Shown piece by piece: positions 45,068-54,298 of a DNA stretch of 64,000 bases. Under the pieces are notes generated by a model. The model was not told where the DNA came from and did no database searches. It worked only from the letters and a program-made list of their open reading frames with translations. The position numbers and the translations under genes are program-made. This stretch comes from Robiginitalea biformata HTCC2501 (GTDB taxonomy: Bacteria; Bacteroidota; Bacteroidia; Flavobacteriales; Flavobacteriaceae). Position 1 is the stretch's first letter. Each line of letters opens with the position of its first letter. Location of the stretch: positions 496,001 to 560,000 of the forward strand of contig NC_013222.1 in NCBI RefSeq assembly GCF_000024125.1, given 5' to 3'.

Positions 45068-46081
45068 TTATGACAATTCCCCGGCGGCTTTGATCAACAA
45101 GTCCCGCGTGGCGATGATCCCGGCTTCTTCCCCGATTTCGCTTCCTTCGTATTCCACCCCGATATACCCGCGGTATCCGGCGTCCTTCACAATTTTCAGC
45201 ATCCGGACGTAGTCGATCTCCGACTCGTTGCCGTCCGGGCCGAAATCGTGGGATTTGGCGCTCACCGCCTTGGCAAACGGCATGAGCTCCTCGACGCCCT
45301 TGTAAATATCGTATGCCTCGGCACAGCCCGAACCGTAGTCCGAAGGGTCGTTTCGCCGGATGCAGAAATTCCCGAAATCCGGGAGTGTGCCCACATTATC
45401 CAGTTCCACCTGGCTGAAAACCCTGGCCATCATCTCCCCGTTGGAGGAGAGTCCCCCATGGTTCTCGACAAGGACATTGATGCGTTTGTCGCGGGCGTAG
45501 TTGCCCAGTTGCGTCAGGCCGTCGATGGAATTGGCGATCCACTCATCCGGGACGTCGCTGCCGGCCAGGTTGACCCGGATGGCATGGCAACCCATGGCCG
45601 CGGCGGCATCTACCCATTTGTGGTGGTTTTCAACGGCTGCAGCGCGTTCGGCTGCGTCGGACACAGCCAGATTCCCCTGGCCGTCCACCATGATCAGGAC
45701 GTTCTTCATCCCGTGTTTCTGTGCCTCCTCATTGGATTTATCGACGAATTCCTGCATGGCCTCAGCAGAAAATCCCGCCGGTTGCAGGGTGCCGTAATAC
45801 AGGGCGCTGACGTATTCCAGGCCGGTAAAGCCCCATCCCTTGGCCTTCTCCGCAAAGGTGTACGGGTCTACCCCGTCGTTGCGGATCATCCGGTTGATGG
45901 ACCACTGGCCCAGGGAGAGATCGAAAAACAAATCGGCTTCAGCGGTGGCGGCCATCGCTCCGGAATCCGGGCTGCCGTCGCTGGTTTCTTTCTTCTCATT
46001 TCCCTTACAGGCAAGGGCCCCGAACAGGGAAACTGCGGCCGAAGCCTTGGCACTCTGGTGGAGGAATTTGCGTCTTTTCAT
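45068..46081 (-). CDS. Exported sugar isomerase/epimerase-like TIM-barrel protein
   Basis: 337 residues. Starts MKRRKFLHQSAKASAAVSLFGALAC: twin-arginine motif (RRKFLH) with a lipobox at Cys25, so it is probably exported folded as a lipoprotein. The rest is an AP-endonuclease-2/xylose-isomerase-like barrel with metal residues in VLVENHGGL (Glu, His), LPDFGNF (Asp), SAKSHDFG (His) and IGVEYEG (Glu). First gene of the five-gene operon ending at 40930. An extracytoplasmic isomerase fits processing of keto-sugars outside the membrane. Confidence 0.88.
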   Translation of the reverse strand: MKRRKFLHQSAKASAAVSLFGALACKGNEKKETSDGSPDSGAMAATAEADLFFDLSLGQWSINRMIRNDGVDPYTFAEKAKGWGFTGLEYVSALYYGTLQPAGFSAEAMQEFVDKSNEEAQKHGMKNVLIMVDGQGNLAVSDAAERAAAVENHHKWVDAAAAMGCHAIRVNLAGSDVPDEWIANSIDGLTQLGNYARDKRINVLVENHGGLSSNGEMMARVFSQVELDNVGTLPDFGNFCIRRNDPSDYGSGCAEAYDIYKGVEELMPFAKAVSAKSHDFGPDGNESEIDYVRMLKIVKDAGYRGYIGVEYEGSEIGEEAGIIATRDLLIKAAGELS

Positions 46082-46287
46082 CGGTTATCGGCTATTTTAA
46101 TTGGTTGCTGGTCAGATCCGCTTTGCCGGGCGGCTATGCGGGCAGGCAGGCGCTAAGGTTTTCGCTCTCATTGCATTATCCGTATCTTTACGCCTCCTTT
46201 ACTGCAAAACCCTAGGATTTATGGGCGTTTAAATGTAGAAAATTAATTTAATATTTAATACTTTTAGGAATTAAACAAACATTCTAA

Positions 46288-48000
46288 ATGAGTAAATTCT
46301 ATTACAACCAGGAGCAGGATTCCTACGATGCGATTGTCGTCGGGAGCGGGATCAGCGGCGGTTGGGCGGCGAAAGAACTTTGCGAGGCCGGCCTGAAAAC
46401 CCTGGTGCTGGAACGCGGCCGTATGGTCAAGCACATCGAAGACTATCCAACGGCCAACATGGATGATTGGGATTTCCCTCACAACGGGCAGCTCCCGAGG
46501 GAAGAAGCGGCCAAACAGGAAAAGCAGGCCCGGACGGGTTATACCGTGCGCGCCCAGCATAATTTCTGGTTTGTCAACGACCTGGAACACCCCTATAACG
46601 AGACCCGGCGGTTCGACTGGATGCGCGGGTACCACGTGGGTGGCCGTTCCATTATGTGGGGACGCCATAGTTACCGCTGGAGCGATATCGACTTTGAAGC
46701 GAACAAAAGGGAAGGCATCGCCGTGGACTGGCCGGTCCGTTACAAGGACATCGCCCCCTGGTATGACAAGGTGGAAGCCTATATCGGGGTTACCGGCGAA
46801 AAACTCGGGCTGCCCCAGCTACCGGATGGCGTCTTCGAACCCATGATGGAGCTCAACTGCGTGGAAGACCACTTCCGCCAGAAGCTGGCCGAACAATACG
46901 AAGACCGCGTGGTTACCGCTGGCCGGGTAGCGCATATCAACAGCGACAAACAATACGAGGGCCGCAACCGCTGCCAGTTCCGGAACCGGTGTATCCGGGG
47001 CTGCCCCTTCGGCGCATACTTCAGCAGCGTCTCTTCCACGCTGCCGGCTGCGGAAAGGACCGGAAACCTGACACTCCGGCCGGATTCCATCGTTCACGAA
47101 ATCACCTACGACCCGGATACCAAAAAAGCCACGGGCGTAAAAATCATCGACCGGGTCACCAAGGAGGAATTCGAGTTCAAGGCAAAGGTGGTATTCCTGT
47201 GCGCCTCCGCCATCGCTTCCACCTCCATCCTGATGCAGTCGCGTTCCGACCGGTTCCCGAACGGGCTGGGGAACGATTCGGACCAGTTGGGCCGGAACAT
47301 CATGGACCACCACCTCAACGTGGGGGCGTCGGGCAAATTCGACGGCTTCGAGGACAAATACTATAAAGGACGCAAGCCCAACGGCATCTACCTCCCCCGT
47401 TTCCGGAACCTCGGCGGCGGTACAAACGTGGACAGCTTTAAGCGGGGTTACGGCTACCAGGGCGGCGCCAGCCGCGGAAACTGGGAAGATACCATTGGGG
47501 AGCTTTCCCACGGCAAGGACCTCAAGGAGGCGATCCTGAAACCCGGGGGCTGGACCTTCGGCATGGGCGGATTCGGCGAGGTATTGCCCTACGAGGACAA
47601 CCGGATGACCCTGGACTACAACAAGCTCGACCAGTGGGGCCTGCCCACGGTGACTTTCGACGCGGGTTATAAGGAAAACGAACTGAACATGCGGCAGGAT
47701 ATGATGGAACAGGCCGCGGATATGCTGGAAAAAGCCGGCTTCCGCGAAGTGACCCCGTTCAACGGAAACAGCGCCCTGGGCCTCGGAATCCACGAAATGG
47801 GAACGGCCCGGATGGGACGTGACCGTCGGACCTCGGTGGTTAACGGTTACAACCAGGTGCACGACTGCAAAAACGTCTATGTCACAGACGGGGCCTTCAT
47901 GACCTCGGCCTCCTGCGTAAACCCGTCGCTCACTTATATGGCCTTTACGGCCCGGGCAGCGGACCACGCCGTTAAAGAACTTAAAAAAGGAAATATCTAA
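46288..48000 (+). CDS. GMC-family sugar (glucoside 3-) dehydrogenase, large subunit
   Basis: 570 residues, close paralogue of the protein at 38478 with long identical blocks (GGWAAKELCE, MVKHIEDYPTAN, DGAFMTSASCVNPSLTYMAF). FAD motif VVGSGISGGWAAKELCE, GLGIHEMGTARMG at the active site, and the cysteine triad Cys229, Cys235, Cys239 (C-x5-C-x3-C-P). Its stop codon overlaps the start of a subunit-3-type gene by 1 nt. With that partner it should form a membrane-linked or periplasmic sugar dehydrogenase exported via the Tat signal of the small subunit. Confidence 0.92.
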   Translation: MSKFYYNQEQDSYDAIVVGSGISGGWAAKELCEAGLKTLVLERGRMVKHIEDYPTANMDDWDFPHNGQLPREEAAKQEKQARTGYTVRAQHNFWFVNDLEHPYNETRRFDWMRGYHVGGRSIMWGRHSYRWSDIDFEANKREGIAVDWPVRYKDIAPWYDKVEAYIGVTGEKLGLPQLPDGVFEPMMELNCVEDHFRQKLAEQYEDRVVTAGRVAHINSDKQYEGRNRCQFRNRCIRGCPFGAYFSSVSSTLPAAERTGNLTLRPDSIVHEITYDPDTKKATGVKIIDRVTKEEFEFKAKVVFLCASAIASTSILMQSRSDRFPNGLGNDSDQLGRNIMDHHLNVGASGKFDGFEDKYYKGRKPNGIYLPRFRNLGGGTNVDSFKRGYGYQGGASRGNWEDTIGELSHGKDLKEAILKPGGWTFGMGGFGEVLPYEDNRMTLDYNKLDQWGLPTVTFDAGYKENELNMRQDMMEQAADMLEKAGFREVTPFNGNSALGLGIHEMGTARMGRDRRTSVVNGYNQVHDCKNVYVTDGAFMTSASCVNPSLTYMAFTARAADHAVKELKKGNI

Positions 48001-48650
48001 TGGAAAGAAGAAAAGCCTTAAAAAATATGGGGATGGCTATGGGGCTCACCCTGGCCACGCCCACCGTAATGAGCATCCTGCAGAGTTGCCAGCAGGAGGC
48101 AGGCACCGACTGGACCCCGGTCTTCTTCAGCGAGGGCGAAGGAGCCGTCCTGGTGAAGCTCGTGGACATCATCCTGCCTAAAACCGATACTCCCGCTGCC
48201 TCCGAATTACAGGTTCACGCCTTTATCGACAGCTATATGGAAGCAGTCCCCCCAGCGGAGGAACAGGACTTTATGCGGATGGCATTCGGGGCGTTTATAG
48301 ACAAGGCACTGGCGGATTCCGGGAAGGAAGCTGCCGAAGACCTGACCGTCGAGGACCTGGAACCCGTCCTCGCCGAGAGCCTGGCGAAAAAGACGCCTGA
48401 GGAGGAAGCGGTGATAATGGAAGCCATCGGCTCCTACCAGGAAGCTGTGGAATCCGGGCAGGAAGCCACCCTGGACGAGGCGATCTCCCGATACAGTTTT
48501 GCCAACAACCTGCGCGGCTCCGTCATTTGGGCCTACAAGAACACGGAATACATTGGGGAAGAGGTACTGGCTTACCAGCCCGTACCGGGCGAATACATCC
48601 CTTGCGGGGACGTAGACGAACTGACCGGCGGCAAGGCCTGGTCTATTTAA
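48000..48650 (+). CDS. Gluconate 2-dehydrogenase subunit 3-like small subunit (Tat signal)
   Basis: 216 residues. N-terminus MERRKALKNMGMAMGLTLATP is a twin-arginine signal with a cysteine downstream (QSCQQ, Cys30) that may be lipidated. The remainder fits the gluconate-dehydrogenase subunit 3/LacA type: VDIILPKTDTPAASELQVHAFIDSYM and the C-terminal region after about 165. In FAD sugar dehydrogenases this subunit carries the GMC protein through the Tat system and stabilises it. One-base overlap (TAATG) with the GMC gene. Confidence 0.92.
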   Translation: MERRKALKNMGMAMGLTLATPTVMSILQSCQQEAGTDWTPVFFSEGEGAVLVKLVDIILPKTDTPAASELQVHAFIDSYMEAVPPAEEQDFMRMAFGAFIDKALADSGKEAAEDLTVEDLEPVLAESLAKKTPEEEAVIMEAIGSYQEAVESGQEATLDEAISRYSFANNLRGSVIWAYKNTEYIGEEVLAYQPVPGEYIPCGDVDELTGGKAWSI

Positions 48651-48660
48651 CAGACCCCCG

Positions 48661-49614
48661 GTGAATCGCAGGAAATTCATACGCAATACAGGGCTTGCGG
48701 CTGCTTTGGGTGCCGCAAGCCCTATTGCATTCGGACGGGGAGCCGGACCGGGTGCCGCAGTGAAACCGCAACAATACGCCAACACCTTTCCCCAACCAGC
48801 GGAAGCATTTACCCTGGACTTCGCCCCCCACCTGGGGATGTTCCGGGAAAGCGCCGGGGAGGACCCCCTGGAGCAGCTGCGCTTTATGGCGGACGCGGGT
48901 TTTCGATCTTTTGAGGACAATGGAATGGGCAACCGGCCGGTAGCCCAGCAGGAAGCCATGGCGCGCCTGATGGCGGAACGGGACATGCGGATGGGGGTCT
49001 TTGTGGCCCATACCATCTATTGGGACCGCCCGAACCTGGCTTCCGGCGATTTGGCCCTCCGGGAAGAATTCCTCGGGGAAATCCGGGCAGCCGTGGCGGT
49101 AGCCCAGAGGGTGAACGCCCGGTGGATGACCGTAGTGCCCGGACACCTGGATTTACGGCAGGATATGGGCCACCAGACGGCCCATGTGGTGGAAAGCCTC
49201 CGGCGGGCCGCCGACATCCTGGAACCTCACAACCTCACGATGGTCCTGGAGCCCCTCAACTTCAGAAACCACCCGGGAATGTTTCTCAGCGGGTCGGCAC
49301 AGGCCTATGAAATCTGCCGGGCAGTAAACTCCCCGGCATGCAAAATCCTTTTCGATATTTACCACCAGCAAATCCAGGAAGGCAACCTGATCCCGAACAT
49401 AGAGGCTTGCTGGGATGAAATTGCTTATTTCCAGATTGGGGACAACCCGGGCCGAAAGGAACCCACAACGGGCGAAATCAACTATTCAAATGTTTTTAAA
49501 TACATTGCCGGACGCGGTTATGAAGGTATCCTGGGGATGGAACACGGAAATTCCCAGGAGGGTATTTCCGGGGAAAAAGCGGTGATCGAAGCCTACCGCG
49601 CCGTGGACCCCTGA
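48661..49614 (+). CDS. Hydroxypyruvate-isomerase-like TIM-barrel protein (Tat signal)
   Basis: 317 residues from a GTG start, set by the twin-arginine signal MNRRKFIRNTGLAAALG. The mature part is a xylose-isomerase-like barrel resembling hydroxypyruvate isomerases: MVLEPLNFRNHPG (Glu), CKILFDIYHQQ (Asp, His), AYFQIGDNPGRKEPTTGEIN and LGMEHGNS (Glu). It follows the small subunit by 10 nt in the same operon. Exported location suggests action on a keto-sugar product of the dehydrogenase, not on hydroxypyruvate; inferred. Confidence 0.88.
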   Translation: MNRRKFIRNTGLAAALGAASPIAFGRGAGPGAAVKPQQYANTFPQPAEAFTLDFAPHLGMFRESAGEDPLEQLRFMADAGFRSFEDNGMGNRPVAQQEAMARLMAERDMRMGVFVAHTIYWDRPNLASGDLALREEFLGEIRAAVAVAQRVNARWMTVVPGHLDLRQDMGHQTAHVVESLRRAADILEPHNLTMVLEPLNFRNHPGMFLSGSAQAYEICRAVNSPACKILFDIYHQQIQEGNLIPNIEACWDEIAYFQIGDNPGRKEPTTGEINYSNVFKYIAGRGYEGILGMEHGNSQEGISGEKAVIEAYRAVDP

Positions 49615-49702
49615 GCATTTCATCGAATTTTTCCTACAAATTTGGGCGCGTTATCGATTTAATTGTACATTTCATCGCATATCCCCCAAAACTAAAGATG
49701 TC

Positions 49703-49834
49703 ATGTCCCAAATCGACACCTACCTGTATGTATTGCTGACCTATGTAACCCTGTATTCCCTGGCGCGTTATGCCTACCGGAAATTCAAAAACCGGTTAAC
49801 GCCTGCCGAACCCGCGGAACAGGAGATGGGTTAG
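49703..49834 (+). CDS. 43-residue single-pass membrane peptide
   Basis: MSQIDTYLYVLLTYVTLYSL is followed by a basic stretch (ARYAYRKFKNRL) and an acidic end. One hydrophobic helix (about 7-22) with positive residues inside. No family known to me; plausible because codon use and the ATG context fit and the region otherwise has no gene. A weak GC hairpin with a T tract lies at 49859-49878. Confidence 0.5.
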   Translation: MSQIDTYLYVLLTYVTLYSLARYAYRKFKNRLTPAEPAEQEMG

Positions 49835-49946
49835 TCCGCTGGCAAGCATTCCGTTGGCGCCCGGAGCCGGGCATTTTTACAATTTCTTTACCCGCCGGTA
49901 ATCCAAACGGCCATTTTGACCCGTATATATCATACGCGAGCTCGAG

Positions 49947-50033
49947 ATGGAGAATTATTATATTATTTTACTGGGCTACCTGGCCGCATTCCTGGTAATC
50001 CGGAGCATCGTCAGACCGATGCTGAAAGATTGA
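49947..50033 (+). CDS. 28-residue single-pass membrane peptide
   Basis: MENYYIILLGYLAAFLVIRS then IVRPMLKD: nearly all one hydrophobic helix with a basic inner end. It follows the 43-residue peptide on the same strand and ends before a strong terminator, so the two may form a small unit. Existence is likely but not proved. Confidence 0.45.
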   Translation: MENYYIILLGYLAAFLVIRSIVRPMLKD

Positions 50034-50103
50034 CCGGATTCCGGCTTATTTCCGTTGGGTGATCCCTGTAGGGTGATCCGGAGCCAGCGTGCCCAAAATA
50101 AAA

Positions 50104-50150
50104 ATACCCCGGCGATTGCTGCTACTGGCAGCAGGCCGGGGTATTTTTTT
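50104..50150. terminator. Bidirectional terminator between small peptides and nrdA
   Basis: ATACCCCGGC (50104-50113) pairs with GCCGGGGTAT (50135-50144), with an inner TGCTGC/GCAGCA stem. Seven T residues follow on the plus strand and an A-rich tract precedes it, so it can end nrdA transcripts on the minus strand too. Confidence 0.9.
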
Positions 50151-50218
50151 GAATAAACACTAAAACTTGCAGGGGCTTGCAACCGGCATACCCGTTACGA
50201 CCCCCTGCATGAACCGGT

Positions 50219-52696
50219 TTACGAACCGCACATCAGGCAATCGTCGTCGGTTTGGCCTGAAGCCGCTTTGGCCTGGGCTACCAGGGCCTTCATCTCCTCA
50301 GCACTGAGAGGTTCTGCATCCACCGGCTGTTCCTTCACCGGGGTGGTCGACACCTTCAGGTTCTTTGCCTTTTCCGGCGCAACGCCTTCCTCGGTCACCA
50401 CCGCTTCGGGGACTTCCACCTTTTTCTTGGTATTGTCCAGGGTGAATTTAATTGCGTCCACAGCCGCCTTGGTCCGCAGGTAATACATCCCCGTTTTCAG
50501 GCCGCTTTTCCAGGCGTAGAAGTGCATGGAGGTCAGTTTTGCATAGTTCGCGTTCTCCATGAACAGGTTCAGCGACTGGCTCTGGTCAATGAAGTACCCC
50601 CGTTGCCGGCTCATATCGATGATGTCCTTCATGCTGAGCTCCCAGACGGTTTGGTAGAGTTCCTTGATGTTGTCGGGAATCGCATCGATATGCTGGATGG
50701 ATCCGTTGGCCCGCATGAGCTCCTGCTTCATATTCTCGTTCCAAAGACCCAGGCTTACCAGGTCTTCCAGCAGGTGCTTGTTGACCACGATGAATTCCCC
50801 GGAGAGGACGCGTCGCGTATAAATGTTCGAGGTATACGGCTCAAAGCACTCGTTGTTCCCGAGGATCTGCGAAGTGGAAGCCGTGGGCATGGGCGCCACA
50901 AGCAGGGAGTTGCGCACGCCGTTCTTTTTGATGCTTTTCCGAAGTTTCTCCCAGTCCCAGCGGCCGGAGAGCTCCTTATCCTCAATCCCCCACAGGTTAT
51001 GCTGGAACTGCCCCTGGGAAATCGGGCTGCCTTCATAGGAAGAATACGGCCCTTCCTCCTTGGCCATTTCCATAGAGGCCGTTGCAGCCGCGTAATACAG
51101 CGTCTCAAATATCTCACGGTTCAACTTCTTCGCCTCGTCGCTGGTAAAAGGAAGGCGAAGCAGGATAAAGGTATCCGCCAGGCCCTGTACCCCCAGACCA
51201 ATCGGCCGGTGGCGCATATTCGAATTCTCCGCCTCCTTGATCGGGTAGTAGTTCCTGTCGATGACCCGGTTCAGGTTCTTGGTCACCCGCTTGGTCACCC
51301 GGAAGAGCTCCTTATGGTCAAATTCGCCGTTTTTGATAAACATCGGCAGGGCGATGGAGGCCAGGTTGCACACTGCCACCTCGTCTTCTGCCGTGTATTC
51401 CAGAATCTCCGTACAGAGGTTGGAAGAGCGGATGGTCCCCAGGTTCTTCTGGTTGCTCTTCCGGTTGGCAGCGTCCTTGTAGAGCATGTAAGGCGTTCCC
51501 GTCTCAATCTGGGATTCCAGGATTTTCTCCCAGAGCTCCCGGGCCTTGATCGTCTTGCGGCCCTTGCCCTCTTTTTCATATTTCAGATACAGTTCCTCGA
51601 ACTCCTCGCTGTGGGTGGTATAGAGCCCCGGGCATTCATTCGGGCACATGAGCGTCCACTCTGCATCGGCCTCCACCCGCTTCATAAACAGGTCGGAGAT
51701 CCACATGGCGTAGAACAGGTCCCGGGCCCGCATCTCTTCTTTCCCGTGGTTTTTCTTGAGTTCCAGGAAATCGAATATATCTGCGTGCCAGGGCTCCAGG
51801 TAAATGGCAAAACTGCCTTTGCGCTTGCCGCCTCCCTGGTCCACGTACCGCGCCGTATCGTTGAAAACGCGCAGCATGGGAACCAAACCGTTGGACGTGC
51901 CATTGGTGCCTGCAATATAGGAACCGGTGGCCCGGATGTTGTGGATGGACAACCCGATGCCCCCCGCCGACTGGGAGATCTTTGCCGTCTGTTTCAGCGT
52001 GTTGTAGATCCCGTCGATGCTGTCGTCCTGCATGGCCAGGAGAAAACAGGAAGACATCTGCGGCTTTGGCGTCCCGGAGTTAAACAGGGTGGGCGTGGCA
52101 TGCGTGAAATACTTTTTGGACATCAGCTCGTAGGTCTCCCGGACGGCGTCCAGGTCGTCCAGGTGAATGCCGACGGAAACGCGCATAAGCATATGCTGGG
52201 GGCGCTCTACGATCTTCCCGTTCAGCTTGAGCAGGTAGGATCGTTCCAGGGTCTTGAAGCCAAAGTAATCGTAGCCGAAATCCCGGTTGTAGATGATCAT
52301 CGAATCCAGGGTATCGGCGTGCTTCTGGATCACCTCAAAGACGTCGTCGGCAACCAGGGGGGCCTTCTTGCCGGTACGCGGGTTCACGTACTCGTAGAGG
52401 TCCTTCATGGTTTCGGAGAAAGACTTCTTGGTGTTCTTATGCAGGTTGGAGACGGAGATACGGGCAGCGAGCTTGGCGTAATCCGGGTGGGTGGTTGTCA
52501 GTGTGGCGGCAATCTCGGCCGCCAGGTTGTCGAGTTCTGAGGTAGTCACCCCGTCGTACAGGCCTTCGATAACCCGCATGGCTACCTTGACCGGGTCTAC
52601 CAGGTCGCTCAGACCGTAGCACAATTTACGCACCCGCGCGGTAATCTTGTCGAACATTACCGGCTCTTTCCTGCCATCTCTTTTTACTACAAACAT
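50219..52696 (-). CDS. nrdA: Class Ia ribonucleotide reductase, large subunit
   Basis: 825 residues. ATP-cone (1-90) for allosteric control, then the ten-stranded catalytic barrel with [23 protein letters not shown] and [27 protein letters not shown] in parts, and a flexible tail ending DDDCLMCGS with the redox pair Cys820/Cys823. It reduces ribonucleoside diphosphates to deoxy forms with NrdB. A rare clear Shine-Dalgarno AAGGAG (52708-52703, minus strand) lies 6 nt before the ATG. nrdB is upstream on the same strand. Confidence 0.97.
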   Translation of the reverse strand: MFVVKRDGRKEPVMFDKITARVRKLCYGLSDLVDPVKVAMRVIEGLYDGVTTSELDNLAAEIAATLTTTHPDYAKLAARISVSNLHKNTKKSFSETMKDLYEYVNPRTGKKAPLVADDVFEVIQKHADTLDSMIIYNRDFGYDYFGFKTLERSYLLKLNGKIVERPQHMLMRVSVGIHLDDLDAVRETYELMSKKYFTHATPTLFNSGTPKPQMSSCFLLAMQDDSIDGIYNTLKQTAKISQSAGGIGLSIHNIRATGSYIAGTNGTSNGLVPMLRVFNDTARYVDQGGGKRKGSFAIYLEPWHADIFDFLELKKNHGKEEMRARDLFYAMWISDLFMKRVEADAEWTLMCPNECPGLYTTHSEEFEELYLKYEKEGKGRKTIKARELWEKILESQIETGTPYMLYKDAANRKSNQKNLGTIRSSNLCTEILEYTAEDEVAVCNLASIALPMFIKNGEFDHKELFRVTKRVTKNLNRVIDRNYYPIKEAENSNMRHRPIGLGVQGLADTFILLRLPFTSDEAKKLNREIFETLYYAAATASMEMAKEEGPYSSYEGSPISQGQFQHNLWGIEDKELSGRWDWEKLRKSIKKNGVRNSLLVAPMPTASTSQILGNNECFEPYTSNIYTRRVLSGEFIVVNKHLLEDLVSLGLWNENMKQELMRANGSIQHIDAIPDNIKELYQTVWELSMKDIIDMSRQRGYFIDQSQSLNLFMENANYAKLTSMHFYAWKSGLKTGMYYLRTKAAVDAIKFTLDNTKKKVEVPEAVVTEEGVAPEKAKNLKVSTTPVKEQPVDAEPLSAEEMKALVAQAKAASGQTDDDCLMCGS

Positions 52697-52702
52697 GTGT
52701 TT

Positions 52703-52708
52703 CTCCTT
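52703..52708 (-). promoter_or_regulatory. Shine-Dalgarno site of nrdA
   Basis: AAGGAG 6 nt before the nrdA ATG. Such sites are uncommon in this phylum and in this window, suggesting strong translation of nrdA. Confidence 0.7.
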
Positions 52709-52742
52709 TTTGTGATCATTAGTATTCGGGCTCGCCCTGCCC

Positions 52743-52759
52743 TGTTAAAATTCTTAACA
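52743..52759. promoter_or_regulatory. Palindrome before nrdA
   Basis: TGTTAA-aattc-TTAACA (52743-52748 and 52754-52759) is a perfect 6-bp inverted repeat 47 nt before the nrdA start. It may be an operator for nrdA; no match to the NrdR box known to me. Confidence 0.35.
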
Positions 52760-52776
52760 TTTTCAATTTGCGGCAG

Positions 52777-52802
52777 AAAAAAGCCCGGTCGTTGAGCGGA
52801 CT
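52777..52802 (-). terminator. Terminator-like hairpin between nrdB and nrdA
   Basis: On the minus strand AGTCCG pairs with CGGGCT (one G-T pair) and is followed by six T residues. It lies 20 nt after the nrdB stop, so some nrdB transcripts may end before nrdA. Confidence 0.6.
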
Positions 52803-52821
52803 CTTTTCCGTCGGATGCTCC

Positions 52822-53808
52822 CTAGAAATCGGCGTCGAAGCTGATTTTCTGTGAGTCCGTGTCTTTTTCCTTGTTCATTACCCCGGCTTTCTGGTATTCC
52901 GAGACGCGCTTTTCGAAGAAGTTCGTCTTCCCCTGCAGGGAAATCATGTCCATAAAATCGAAGGGGTTGGTGGAATTGTAGACCTTCTCGCACTCGAGCT
53001 CCACGAGCAGGCGGTCGGTCACGAACTCCAGGTACTGGGTCATCAACTTCGCATTCATCCCGATCAGGCTCACCGGCAGGGACTCGGTAATGAATTCCCG
53101 CTCAATATCCAGCGCGTTGGTGATGATCTGGGTAATGCGCTCCTTGGGCACTTTGTTCACCAGGTGGTTGTTGTGCAGGTGGACGGCGTAATCGCAGTGC
53201 ATCCCCTCGTCCCGGGAAATCAGCTCATTCGAAAAGGTGAGCCCGGGCATGAGGCCCCGCTTCTTGAGCCAGAAGATGGAGCAGAAGGCCCCGGAGAAGA
53301 AGATCCCCTCCACGGCGGCAAACGCGATGAGCCGCTCGGCAAAGCTCGGGGACTCGATCCACTTCAGCGCCCAGTCGGCTTTCTTCTTGATCGCCGGGAA
53401 ATTTTCGATGGCCTGGAACAGCACGTTCTTTTCCTTTTCGTCCTTTACATAGGTATCGATCAGCAGCGAATAGGTCTCCGAGTGGATGTTTTCCATCATG
53501 ATCTGAAACCCGTAAAAGAATTTGGCCTCCGAGTACTGTACCTCGTTGACGAAATTTTCTGCCAGGTTCTCGTTCACGATCCCGTCCGAGGCAGCGAAGA
53601 AAGCGAGGATGTGCTTGATAAAGTATTTCTCGTCGTCTGAAAGCTTATTGTTCCAATCGCTCAGGTCCTGGTGCAGGTCGATCTCCTCCGCGGTCCAGAA
53701 ACAGGCTTCACACTTCTTGTACCACTCCCAAAGATCGTGGTGTTGTATCGGGAATATTACAAATCTGTCCTTATTTTCCTTCAGGATTGGCTCTTCAGCT
53801 GCTGACAT
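52822..53808 (-). CDS. nrdB: Class Ia ribonucleotide reductase, small subunit
   Basis: 328 residues from the ATG at 53808 ([16 protein letters not shown]); the frame continues upstream to 53868 without conserved residues. Di-iron and radical site intact: Asp44, Glu106, His109 and Tyr113 (in ENIHSETYS), with later [13 protein letters not shown]. The motif set is of the eukaryote-like class Ia type with the radical tyrosine. Upstream of nrdA in the same direction with 125 nt between, containing a hairpin and a palindrome. Confidence 0.96.
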   Translation of the reverse strand: MSAAEEPILKENKDRFVIFPIQHHDLWEWYKKCEACFWTAEEIDLHQDLSDWNNKLSDDEKYFIKHILAFFAASDGIVNENLAENFVNEVQYSEAKFFYGFQIMMENIHSETYSLLIDTYVKDEKEKNVLFQAIENFPAIKKKADWALKWIESPSFAERLIAFAAVEGIFFSGAFCSIFWLKKRGLMPGLTFSNELISRDEGMHCDYAVHLHNNHLVNKVPKERITQIITNALDIEREFITESLPVSLIGMNAKLMTQYLEFVTDRLLVELECEKVYNSTNPFDFMDMISLQGKTNFFEKRVSEYQKAGVMNKEKDTDSQKISFDADF

Positions 53809-53868
53809 AATGCGGGATTTAAATTGAGTTAAAAAAGTGTGAAATTTCCTTGCAATAGGGACCAACAA

Positions 53869-54298
53869 AGATTGGAAAATACCGCCAAAGAGGAAAGGGG
53901 GTTAGTCCCCATCTGCCCCAAAGTTTTTAACACAACCTGTTGAAATCTAGCCTCGCAAGCCTCGATACGGCAGGTTCGGGGTTTATAAAAAAAATAAGGG
54001 CATTCCCGGGGATGTATATCAAAAAAATAAACCGAACAGTCGCTTATTCAAGCATACTATTCGGTCTATTAATTCGGATAGGTTTTGTCAAACGGTACGG
54101 CTCCCGGCGACGTGGTTGGCGGTTGCGGTTGTTGATCTAGGTAGTTCCCCCGAAACCTAAAAATCTAACAGGTACCAGTTCCAAAATTTGGCTTGGTTGC
54201 AAACGCCCGACGCCTGAACGCAGCTGTTAAAACATAACGAACATATAAGAGCCGTACTTCCTGTTTGACTAAAAATCTATCGGTTATTGTTAAAACTT
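53869..54298. other. 430-nt stretch with no gene recognised
   Basis: AT-richer than its surroundings. Contains a 6-bp inverted repeat ACCGAA/TTCGGT (about 54031-54056) and a GGGG/CCCC hairpin near 53897. No tRNA, no convincing reading frame; the only one, a TTG-start frame of 66 codons on the plus strand, is basic with no family look. It should include the nrdB promoter, which I could not place with confidence. Confidence 0.5.

Noticed and set aside
49859..49878. GC hairpin GCCCG/CGGGC as a firm terminator of the 43-residue peptide gene
   Set aside because: Stem only 5 bp with a 4-nt loop and an interrupted T tract; too weak to list as a feature.
50522..52540. Plus-strand open frame of 672 codons opposite nrdA
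   Set aside because: Antisense shadow of a highly conserved gene; no recognisable motif.
53940..54140. 66-codon plus-strand frame with TTG start
   Set aside because: Rare start, basic low-information product, no coupling to neighbours.
53869..54298. Possible tRNA or tmRNA gene in the gap upstream of nrdB
   Set aside because: No T-loop GGTTCGAATCC-like sequence with a matching acceptor stem was found.
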